Source: Macrostomum hystrix
Lineage: Eukaryota; Platyhelminthes; Macrostomidae
Assembly (NCBI GenBank): GCA_950097015.1
Contig: CATNEN010000001.1
Location: forward strand, 24,729,001 to 24,793,000
Direction: 5' to 3'
DNA: 64,000 bases
A model generated the notes under the pieces. That model did no database searches. It worked only from the letters and a program-made list of their open reading frames with translations, and had not been told where the DNA came from. Made by a program: the position numbers and the translations under genes. Shown one piece after another: positions 55,101 to 64,000 of this stretch. Within the stretch, counting starts at the first letter, position 1; each line of letters opens with the position of its first letter.

Positions 55101-58100
55101 TCACTCTGACGCCGCATCCGGTTGTTGCTGCCATCATAAAGAAGTGCAACGAAGAGGGTCGCCGACCGAAGGTCACCGATTTTGAGGATAAAATTGAGGA
55201 CTCGCAGTTTCTCAATGCGCTGCAGTCCGGTGTAGCCAGATGGATCAAGGAGATCCAAAAGGTGAGAAAACTTACTAATGCCCGTTAGGCTTTAACAGTT
55301 AGAAGGCCAAGCTATTTTCCACTGGGAAAAGTAGCTACTATACCCACTGCCTACCTCACGACAGCTTCAACGCTGAATGACCACTTTAAGTGTAAGTCCA
55401 CCATGTGGAACAAAATTTAACCTTAACGATAAAATAACTTTAAAGCTGTTCCACATCAGCATCTTCGAGATTTTCAGTGATTCTTTGAGACCCCGGTGAC
55501 AACAACAACTAGCATTGCTCAGTATAAACCTCTATGAGGGATCCTTGCTGGTTCAAATATAAATTAATAATGAATAATAGAAGCCGACATGGTTCCAGGT
55601 TAAAAGTTTGTGAGCAGAACAGTTGTGCCTATAATAGTGGTTCTTCCCGCTAAAAAATAGGGATGTTTCTTTGGGTGATTCCAGTTGGAATCTTCGGTGT
55701 TTCCAGAAAAAGAAACAGCCGACCGCTGGAAACATACCAATCGGATGGTTACATGCTTAGAATCTACCCAACTGGGCGTTTTCTCGGTGCTTCTTGGTGG
55801 CGAAATGGAATCATCCAAAGAATCCTCCAGTTCGGAAGATTCCATGCTCAGAAACCGCCGAGGAATCGCCCGTAAATAATTCTCTGGTTGTCCCATGGGC
55901 TACTGGTTCGGGTGATTCTTCGGCGGTTTCCGCACAATTTACGGTTACATCGGCTGCTTCCTGGGTGGTTTCTTTAACTCTTGCGAGATAGGGGGGATTT
56001 CGGTAGATTCCACTCCTATTTTGCACAAAAAACCCGCCGAAGAAGCAGCCGAATTTTTTACAGGGTTGCCACTGGACAGCCTAATGAGGATCGTTGAATA
56101 TCTCGACAATGCCGATGTTTTGTGATTCTGGAGATTAATGGCGATTGGTTCAATGTTTTGGTAGATTCATTAAAAATCTGTAGGTATTTGACATGACCAC
56201 TTGGTCTTGACCAATGACCAATATCTCGAATACTCAAGGAAGCCTCTAAGCAGATAAACCTTAATCGCGTAATTATTTCTGTCTGAGAACGCCTTAGTCA
56301 GACAGTTTATAAAGTGCATGCATTAAATTTCACATTGTTTGCGATCAATACCTATAGACTCTCTGAGTTTTGCTCTAGTGCCTAGTTGTCTGTTGACTTT
56401 CCTTTCAGATTGGAAATTTTTTATTTCCTCTCTTTCCCTTATCGCTTGCAGCTGTTCCATTAGGCTAGACTCTCTTTCACGCGAACACGGACTGCTTTGC
56501 GTCCGTGTGCAATAAGCCCTGGAATTTAACAGACAAAAAACCAAGGCAAACTGAAGCCATATGTGCTTTGTCGTTTGATTATTGATTGGTTTTTATCGAT
56601 TTTTCTTTAGAAGGCAAGAGACAGAAATTCTGTTTTGTGGAATATTCTTCCGTTGTGGAAGTCTCAGAGCGCCTCTGAAACCAGTGCCCGTGTGTAAAGT
56701 GTTAAAAGTGATGCTGTTCTCAACTTAAATACATTTCGTACATTTATTACAGATATTCAAAAGAACAGAATTTGAATCCGAAAAGCCAAGCAGTTACTAC
56801 TTAAAAGTTCATGTCAGAATAATGGCTTTGAGCTTTGATGAGATGCGTTAAAACGCTACCTGCGATAATGCTAAGTGCCAGAGTTAATGCTTGGGACCGG
56901 GGGGTGAGTGGCAGAGCGGTTAACGCGTTTGCCTCTCGCACCACGGTCCCTAAGTTCGATTCCACGGCGAGGCCACATTTATTTGGGGCGCAGCCGCGGA
57001 GAGAAGGCTTTGGGGGCTTGTCGTGCAATTGACGCCCTTGAGGGCCAACCTCCAAAGCACAGTGAAGTGTACACTGCCTGATGATGAGAAAGTCAGGGCA
57101 GATGTACACACCTGTGTGAGCGTATACCTGCGTACAGTATCTTTGTGCGTGTGTGCTCAGGAGTCAGCGAAACGGGCAGAATTGCCTCCTCGCTGGCTGA
57201 GGGTCTAGTGTCACTAAATGATGTTCCATTGCCCGCAGCCCTCCTGCAATTATTTTTATTATTATTATGCTTGGGACCCGGCCCAGACATGTCGAAAATT
57301 TCAAGCAAATGGCGGAGTCCGGTAGATATAACTTAATCATATGAATTGTTAGCTGTGCCGCAGCGAATGCGATAAATTAGGCTGCAACAGTCCAGGGCGT
57401 GATCAGTTTGTGAATTAAGAAGTTTCGTTTAATAAATCGATGGCTTGACTTTTGACTATACATACTGACGATGTGATAATTAATGTTACCGAAAGTCTCT
57501 ATTCGCATCGAAGTCTTCTGTATCAATCTATGTTGCAATTTATAATTTTAGCGAAACTTCTTTTGTCTTGTCTTTGGCCATTCAGTTTTGTTACTTACAG
57601 TAGAGCAGAGCGCATAATTTCCAATGGATTTCATTTTCATTCAGGTTACCAAACTAGATCGCGATCCGGCTTCGGGCAACGCCCTGCAAGAGATCAGCTT
57701 CTGGCTCAATCTGGAGCGAGCCCTGTTCAAGATTCAAGAGAAGCGAGAAAGCATCGAAGTCACCCTGACGCTGGACATCTTAAAGCACGCTAAACGATTC
57801 CACGCCACTGTCTCGTTCGACTCCGACACCGGATTGAAATCCGCTCTAGGCGTTGTCAACGATTACAATCCACTGATGAAGGACTTCCCGCTGAATGAGC
57901 TGCTGTCCGCTACGGAGCTGGACAAGATCAAGCAAGCCGTTGTGGCCATATTTGGTCACCTGAAGAAGATCAGATCAACCAAGTACCCAATTCAGCGCGC
58001 TCTCCGCCTGATTGAGGCCATCTCACGTGATTTGAGCAATCAGCTGCTCAAAGTGCTCGGCACAAGGCGCCTGATGCACATTCAGCACGAAGAATTCGAA

Positions 58101-61100
58101 GAGATCATGACAGCCTGCTTTGACGTCTTCGTCTCATGGGACGACGAATACGACAAGCTTCAGGGCCTGCTGCGCGACTTGGTGAAGAAGAAGCGCGAGG
58201 AGATGATAAAAACTGTGTGGCGCATCAACCTTGCTCACAAGCGGCTGCAGACCAGGCTGGACCAGATGCGCAAGTTCCGGCACCAGCACGAACAGCTCAG
58301 ACAGGTTAGTTTTGCTTGCTTTCTAGCACCCTTATAGACACCAGCTTCTAGACATCCTGCGCAACCTTATCCTACTACTATCCAACTATCCGACTTCGCT
58401 TTTTCAGGTAATCGTTCGCGTTCTTCGTCCGCGCGGCCCCTCCAAAATTGAAGCCGCCGCCGCTGCTGCTGCCGCAGGTGGCTCCGACGAAGCTGGTGGC
58501 GACTCCAGCCCGGTGCAGGATGGCGGCCTGCCAGAGACGGCCGACTCCAACGCCTTCGAGGAGGTCAACTTGGCCTACGAGATTGTGAAAGAAGTTGACT
58601 GTTTGGAAGTGTCCAAGGAGGGCACAACGCTATGGGACGCTGCTATTCGACGCTACGAAGAGCGCATCGACCGCGTGGAAGCTCGCATCACCACCCGGCT
58701 GAGAGATCTGCTTGGCACTGCCAAGAATGCCAACGAGATGTTCCGCATCTTCAGCCGATTCAACGCCCTGCTGGTGCGCCCTCACATCCGTGGCGCTATT
58801 CGCGAGTATCAGACCCAGCTGATCCAGCGGGTCAAGGACGACATAGAGAAGCTGCACACCAAGTTCAAGGAGCAGTACTCTGACACAACGGCTTGCAAGA
58901 TGAGCCGCGTCAGAGACATCCCGCCAGTTGCCGGCTCCATCATCTGGGCCAAACAGATCGAGCGCCAGCTAAATGCCTATCTAAAGCGCGTGGAAGATGT
59001 GCTGGGCAAAGGCTGGGAGCATCACCTCGAAGGCCAGCAGTTAAAGAACGAAGGCGACAGCTTTAAGTCAAAGCTAAACACCAACGAGCTGTTCGAACAG
59101 TGGTCACAGAACATCAACCAAAAGCAACTGTCAATGACTGGCAAGATATTCAGCGTTGAAAGTGTCAAAAGGCAGGCTGGCGGCGGTGGCACGCTTTACC
59201 GTCTTAGGGTCAACTTTCAACCTGAGGTGATCACCCTGGCCAAGGAAGCCAGGAACATGCGCTGGCTCGGCTTCCGCGTGCCTCTAGGTATCGTTAACAA
59301 GGCCCACCAGGCTAATCAGCTATATCCCTACGCTGTTTCCCTGTGCGAGTCGGTCAAGTCCTACCAGAGCACGTGCTCTCGCATCGACTCCGAGCACGGC
59401 CAGGACGTTAATCTGCTCTGCGCCGGCCTGAGGCGCGAAGTCCAGCTGATCATCATGGAGGGCGCCACCCTAGTGTGGGAGTCCTACCGTCTAGATCCGT
59501 TCGTTCACAGGCTGGCCGACTCTGTCAACAACTATCAGGAGAAGACTGACGACCTACTGGCCATCACTCGCCAAATCGACGCCGAGATGGTTTCGCTTGA
59601 TACCTGCGGATTCTCAAAGCAGAACTTTACCGAAGTGATTAGCAAGATTCAGAAACAGATTGACGCTCTTAGTCTGCATGAATATGCTAACTTGTCACTG
59701 TGGGTATCCAAGCTAGACAAGGCTGTTGAAACTAAGCTGGCCGTTCGACTGGAGTCCGCCCTGAAAGCGTGGATTCGCATCCTCAAAGGCAACGTCAATC
59801 CCGAGGATGATGAAGTTGACGCATCAGTTGGCAGGCCTCAAATAAAGAAGATTGTACACGAGCTGCGGATTACCAACCAGCAGATGCACCTGCACCCAAG
59901 TTTGGAGGCCGCTCAACAGGAGCTTATGCACCAGCTGACACTGTGGCAGGAGAATGTCTCTAGCCTGCCACGCCTTAGCCACCAGCGCTACCAGGTCGGT
60001 CCCGCCCAGGTTGTGCAGCAGGAGCGCGATCGCACCTACGCCTCCGTGTTTAGCCGCCTATCTAATGCTGGCGAAGTGCTGGAGACTGCTCACGCGGAGA
60101 TTCAAAAGATTGTTCAGGAGGCTGAGGTGTACGTGACCACCTGGACTCGCTACCAAGCGCTGTGGGATCTGCAGCCTGACCAGGTTTATCCCAGGCTTGG
60201 CACGAATCCTGGCGTCTGGATGAATGTGTTGGACGAGATCAAAGCGATGCGGAAAACATTCGATGTGGCTGAGACCCAGAAAGAGTTCGGGCCGCTTGTG
60301 ATTCTGTTTGGCAAAGTGCAGGGCAAGGTGTCCATGAAGTACGATACCTGGCATAAGGATGTGCTAGGCAAGTTCGGCAACCTGATGTCCACACAGATGA
60401 ACACATTGTTCAGCGACATCTCGAAGGCGCGCAACAATCTCGAGCAGCAGCCGGGCGCGTCACCTGGCGCCAGCACTCAGGATGCTGTGGCTCTCATCAC
60501 ATATTCGCAAAGTCTCAAGCGTAAGATGAAGACCTGGGAGAAGACGGTTGAGCAGTGCCAAGCCGGCCAGGCTCTACTGTTCCGCGATCGATTCCAGTTC
60601 CCATCGGGCTGGCTGGACAGCGACCAGGTCACTGGCGAATGGTCGGCCCTCACCGACATTCTCAATCGCAAGACTCAGGCCATCTCTGGCCAAGTGGCTT
60701 CGCTTCAGGTCAAGATTGTGGCCGAGGATCGCCTGATTGAGGCCAAGACGTCTGATCTGCTGGCCGAGTGGGAGAAGCAGAAGCCGGTTGAAGGCGACTG
60801 CAAGCCGGACGAGGCGCTCCAGACACTCGCCATTCTGGAGGGAAAGCTGAGCCGGCTGCAGGAGGAGCGCCGCAATGTGCAGACGGCTAAAGAGGCCCTA
60901 GAACTGTCCGAGGGCGGTCCACCACCTAGCGAGGAGCGAGTCAAGGTTGCCACCGAGGAGCTGGCCGATCTGAAGGCTGTCTGGACCTCGCTAGGCAACG
61001 TGCACGACGATTTAACCGGCCTGCGAGACTCGCCCTGGCAGACTGTGCAGCCTAGGAAGCTGCGTCAGGATCTTGATGCGCTGGGCGCCCGCTTGAAGGA

Positions 61101-64000
61101 ACTGCCGGCAAGATTCCGCCAGTACGCCGCCTACACGCACCTGAAGAGTCGACTGAATAACCTCACCAAGGCAAATATGCTAGTTACCGAGCTGAAATCT
61201 GAGGCACTGAAGGAGCGCCACTGGAAGAACCTGCAGAAGCAGCTTGGAGTCACCTGGAACATGAACGACCTGTCTCTAGGCCAGCTGTGGGATCTTGATC
61301 TGCAAAAGAACGAATCTGTCATTCGCGATGTGCTCGCTGTGGCTCAAGGTGAGAAAGCCCTGGAAGAGTTCCTACGTCAGGTGACGGAGCTGTGGAAGGG
61401 CTACGAGCTGGAGTTGATCAGCTTCCAGAACAAGTGCCGACTGATCCGTGGCTGGGACGACCTGTTCAGCAAGGTCAAGGAGCATATGGCCAGCTTGAAT
61501 GCCATGAAGCTGTCGCCCTACTTCAAGCAATTCGAAGAGGAAGCCCTTGCCTGGGAAGATCGTCTGAACCGCATTAACGCTCTGTTTGACTGCTGGATCG
61601 ATGTGCAACGCCGCTGGGTTTACTTGGAGGGCATCTTCTCTGGCTCAGCCGACATCAAGACTCTCCTGCCCGTTGAGTCTCAGCGCTTTGCCAGCGTTAG
61701 CTCTGAATTCCTCGGCCTGATGAAAAAGGTTGCCAAGTCGCCGCTGATTATGGATGTGCTCAACATCCCGAATGCACAGAAGCAGCTGGAAAGGCTGGCT
61801 GATTTGCTAGCCAAAATCCAGAAGTCTCTCGGCGAGTATCTTGAGCGCCAGCGAGCCTCGTTCGCCCGCTTCTACTTTGTCGGTGACGAAGATCTGTTGG
61901 AGATCATAGGCAACAGCAAGAATGTGCACCGGCTGCAGAAGCACTTTAAGAAAATGTTTGCCGGAGTGCACACGCTTAAGCTGGACGAAGAGGCTACAGC
62001 TGTGTTTGGCCTCTGCTCCAAGGAGGGCGAAGAGGTGCCGTTTGTCACTCCGGTGTCTATCAAGGACAATCCGCGTATTAACGACTGGCTCACAATGGTG
62101 GAGAAGGAGATGCGCGTCACTCTGGCCAAGCTGCTGGCCAAGGCCACCCTCGGCCTGAAGGATGTCACGGCCAGTTCAGAGAACCGCGACGAAAAGTTTA
62201 TGGAATGGGCGGACACCTACCAGGCCCAGCTGGTCATCCTGGCTGCTCAGGTCATCTGGTCTGAGAGTGTTGAAGCCGCCCTGGCCTCTATTGACAAGGC
62301 TGGCGCCAAGACCAACCCGGACATGACTCCGATGGACACTGTGCTTAAGTCGGTCGAAGGCACTTTAAATCTGCTAGCGGACTCTGTTCTAAAGGAGCAG
62401 CCGCCTGTGCGTCGCAAGAAGCTTGAGCAGCTGATCATCGAGTACGTCCACCAGAGGGATGTCACGCGTCAGCTGATCGCCGACAAGATCGCGTCCAACA
62501 AGTCATTTGAATGGCTAGCCCAAATGCGATTCTACTTTGATCCAAAGCAGACTGATCCTCTCAAGCAGTTGATTATTCGGATTGCAAATGCTAGCTTTAA
62601 CTACGGCTTCGAGTACCTGGGCGTCGCTGAGCGTCTGGTGCAGACGCCACTGACTGACCGCTGCTACCTGACCATGACGCAGGCGCTCGAGGGTCGCCTT
62701 GGCGGCTCGCCATTCGGCCCGGCCGGCACCGGCAAGACCGAGTCCGTGAAGGCTCTTGGCAACCAGCTGGGACGCTTTGTGCTCGTGTTCAACTGCGACG
62801 AAACATTCGACTTCCAGGCTATGGGCCGCATCTTCGTCGGCCTCTGCCAGGTCGGCGCTTGGGGCTGCTTCGACGAGTTCAACCGGCTGGAGGAGCGCAT
62901 GCTGTCGGCTGTGTCTCAGCAGATCCAGGGCATCCAGATGGCACTCCGCGAGTACCTCACCGGCGATGCGAATGTGAAGCCCAAAGCTGAACTACTGGGC
63001 CGCGAGGTGCAGGTTCACCAGGACATGGCCGTCTTCATCACAATGAATCCGGGCTATGCCGGTCGTTCTAATCTACCCGACAATCTCAAGAAATTGTTCC
63101 GCTCTCTGGCCATGACCCAGCCGGACCGGCAGCTCATCGCCCAGGTCATGCTCTACTCGCAGGGCTTCCGCACCGCCGAGAAGCTCGCCGCCAAAGTGGT
63201 GCCATTCTTCAAGCTGTGCGCAGAGCAGCTCTCTGCCCAGAGTCACTACGATTTCGGCCTGCGCGCCCTGAAGAGCGTGCTAACTAGCGCCGGCAATGTG
63301 AAGCGCGACCGCATCCAGCAAATCAAGGCTGCTGCTGGCGACGATTACAATGAAGCCGAAGTTGCCTCGCGCCTGCCCGAGCAGGAGATCCTCATCCAGT
63401 CGCTCATGGAGACGATGGTGCCCAAGCTAGTCGCCGAGGATATTCCGCTGCTGTTCTCCCTTCTGTCTGATGTGTTTCCCGGCATTGACTATGTTCCAGC
63501 TGAGATGTCAGCTCTGCGCGCCGAGATACGCAAGGTGTGCGAAGAGATGCACCTGGTCTACGGCGAATCTGGCGAAGAAGGCGAACGCTGGGTGGAGAAG
63601 GTGCTTCAGGTGTACCAGATCACCAACATTCAGCACGGCCTGATGCTTGTCGGACCCAGCGGCTCCGGTAAAACCATGGCTTGGCGCGTGCTGCTCAAAG
63701 CGCTAGAGCGCCTTGAAGGCATCGAAGGTGTGGCCCACGTTATCGATCCCAAATCCATCAACAAAGACAATCTGTACGGCTTCATGGACCCCAACACGCG
63801 CGAATGGTTCGACGGTATTTTTACGCACACCCTGCGCAAGATTGTTGACAGCCTGCGCGGCGAGGCTGGAAAACGACAGTGGATCATCTTCGACGGCGAT
63901 GTTGACCCCGAGTGGGTGGAGAATCTCAACTCTGTGCTAGACGATAACAAACTGCTGACACTGCCGAACGGTGAGCGTCTCGGCATTCCGCCCAATGTGC
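48914..64000 (+). CDS. DYNC1H1: Cytoplasmic dynein 1 heavy chain gene, 5' half (6 exons, 3'-partial)
   Basis: Force-generating subunit of cytoplasmic dynein 1, the minus-end-directed microtubule motor for retrograde transport and mitosis. Six exons encode about 2337 residues. Residues 1-250 are the N-terminal dimerisation region ([20 protein letters not shown]). DHC_N1 tail and the linker (DHC_N2) follow. AAA1 has Walker A GPAGTGKT at residue about 1910 (62716-62739) and Walker B CFDEFN. AAA2 has Walker A GPSGSGKT at about 2222 (63652-63675) and Walker B WIIFDGD. These positions fall within a few residues of human DYNC1H1. ATG at 48914 has a good context (AAAATGGCGG). AAA3-AAA6, the stalk and the microtubule-binding domain lie beyond the window. 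Cytoplasmic dynein 1 rather than an axonemal type is indicated by near-continuous similarity in the tail. Confidence 0.97.
49155..53041. other. DYNC1H1 intron 1, very AT-rich
   Basis: 3.9 kb. It contains the inverted-repeat structure described at 49497-51311. No other exon, RNA gene or tandem array recognised; the rest, about 51320-53041, is featureless AT-rich sequence. Confidence 0.6.
49497..51311. mobile_element. Possible decayed inverted-repeat DNA element
   Basis: Two nested pairs of inverted repeats. AGCTGGGTAATTCCATAAGA (from 49771) pairs with the reverse complement of about 51230-51253 (AGCTGGCTAATTCCATGAGA). AGGGTCATCAACCGAACA (from 49501) pairs with the region 51281-51306 (AGGGT, a gap, TCATCAACCAAACA). 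Between them ACGACCATCAT or CGACCGTCAT words recur at about 50167, 50330, 50860-50880, 51057 and 51227. No transposase frame. Confidence 0.4.
53042..53129 (+). CDS. DYNC1H1: DYNC1H1 exon 2
   Basis: Acceptor ACCACAG ending 53041; donor GTGAGA at 53130. In phase it reads [20 protein letters not shown] then VHYVSSKMQ, aligning with the acidic segment and the NIDIHYGVKS stretch of human dynein. The track-style ATG frame across it is the wrong frame. Confidence 0.88.
53230..53403 (+). CDS. DYNC1H1: DYNC1H1 exon 3
   Basis: Acceptor TTTCTCAG ending 53229; donor GTGAGT at 53404. Reads [49 protein letters not shown]: the conserved N-terminal dimerisation region. Confidence 0.95.
53404..55005. other. 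DYNC1H1 intron 3
   Basis: AT-rich. At about 54755-54868 the plus strand resembles the 3' half of the SINE family (GTGAGTGTGCGCCTGTGTG, GTGTGCTTAGGGATTAGCTAAAT), a 5'-truncated diverged copy. Confidence 0.5.
54755..54868 (+). mobile_element. 5'-truncated, diverged SINE fragment
   Basis: Matches in order the GCAGATGTACACACCTGTGT, GTGTGCCTGCGT and GTGTGCTCAGGAGTCAGCGA blocks of the main SINE with many changes, ending in an ATT-rich tail. Confidence 0.5.
55006..55261 (+). CDS. DYNC1H1: DYNC1H1 exon 4
   Basis: Acceptor TCAACAG ending 55005; donor GTGAGA at 55262. Reads [61 protein letters not shown]; near-identical in order to human dynein heavy chain. Confidence 0.96.
55296..56212 (+). mobile_element. 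Long MITE-family copy with an internal insertion
   Basis: Starts after TTAA (55292-55295) with CAGTTAGAAGGCC and keeps family blocks in the same order as 43634-44226: CCTACCTCACGAC, CACCATGTGGAACAAAATTT, TTTGTGAGCAGAACAGTTGT, GAATATCTCGAC, GATGTTTTGTGATTCTGG. About 400 bp at roughly 55660-56065 are extra and contain repeated, partly inverted words (GGGTGATTC, CGGCGG). The right end (GGTATTTGACATGACC) is decayed. It starts 31 bp after the dynein exon 4 donor. Confidence 0.65.
56213..56886. other. Intron 4 sequence
   Basis: No element recognised between the MITE copy and the SINE. Confidence 0.5.
56899..57266 (+). mobile_element. tRNA-derived SINE, youngest-looking copy
   Basis: Full-length, with intact A box TGGCAGAGCGG and B box AGTTCGATTCC, ending in an ATT tail. 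Exact 12-bp target-site duplication ATGCTTGGGACC at 56887-56898 and 57267-57278. It lies in dynein intron 4, in sense orientation. Confidence 0.92.
57645..58304 (+). CDS. DYNC1H1: DYNC1H1 exon 5
   Basis: Acceptor CATTCAG ending 57644; donor GTTAGT at 58305. 220 codons: [73 protein letters not shown]. Start of the DHC_N1 tail domain. Confidence 0.97.
58408..64000 (+). CDS. DYNC1H1: DYNC1H1 exon 6, uninterrupted to the window end
   Basis: Acceptor CTTTTTCAG ending 58407; open for 1864 codons without an intron. Begins [17 protein letters not shown], followed by a short Ala/Gly-rich insertion. Then the tail ([20 protein letters not shown]), linker ([30 protein letters not shown]), AAA1 (Walker A 62716-62739, CFDEFNR at 62866-62886) and AAA2 (Walker A 63652-63675, WIIFDGDVD about 63880-63906). 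Last residues are [13 protein letters not shown]. Only the 103-bp intron before it separates it from exon 5. Confidence 0.98.

Noticed and set aside
60058-60354. Minus-strand open frames within the dynein exon (several, 60-115 codons)
   Set aside because: Antisense shadows of a strongly conserved GC-rich coding sequence.

Overview
This is a window of animal (bilaterian) nuclear DNA. It holds spliced genes with GT-AG introns, proteins alignable residue by residue to human MPDZ/MUPP1 and cytoplasmic dynein 1 heavy chain, tRNA-derived SINEs, a MITE family and kilobases of intronic minisatellite. Coding exons are GC-rich; introns and intergenic DNA are AT-rich. A repeat-rich lophotrochozoan such as a free-living flatworm (Macrostomum-like) would fit, but that is a guess; nothing in the window fixes the species.

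Layout. (1) 2639-45739, plus strand: the 3' three quarters of an MPDZ/MUPP1-type multi-PDZ scaffold gene. I resolve 19 exons, from the second half of PDZ3 to PDZ13 and the stop codon. They sum to 5781 nt (1926 codons plus stop) with every junction in phase. Earlier exons lie upstream of the window. Its introns hold at least fifteen tandem-repeat arrays (about 18 kb), SINEs and MITEs. (2) 47169-47516, minus strand: a small single-exon gene for a 115-residue protein resembling the SelW/MIEN1 (Rdx) fold, but lacking the redox CxxC/CxxU motif. It is convergent with MPDZ and divergent from dynein. (3) 48914-64000, plus strand: the 5' half of the cytoplasmic dynein 1 heavy chain gene (DYNC1H1). Five short exons are followed by one uninterrupted exon of at least 5.6 kb that runs off the window after the AAA2 Walker B region; about 2337 residues are encoded.

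Repeats. Several intronic arrays sit directly beside genuine splice sites. Donor-like units (GAG/GTAGGG, CAG/GTGAGA, CAG/GTGACA) lie downstream of real donors. Pyrimidine-rich 12-mers lie just upstream of real acceptors. A TCTG microsatellite starts on a donor itself. Mobile elements include a roughly 365-bp tRNA-derived SINE family (several copies, three with recognisable target-site duplications), a second tRNA-headed SINE that one copy has inserted into, a third SINE that shares the tail but not the head, and a MITE family with TTAA target sites and about 34-bp inverted termini.

Function. MPDZ-type scaffolds organise apical and junctional membrane complexes in the Crumbs/Pals1 network; dynein is the minus-end-directed microtubule motor. 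Nothing in the sequence shows that the neighbouring genes work together. All exon borders and family calls come from reading the sequence by eye; no search or alignment program was run.
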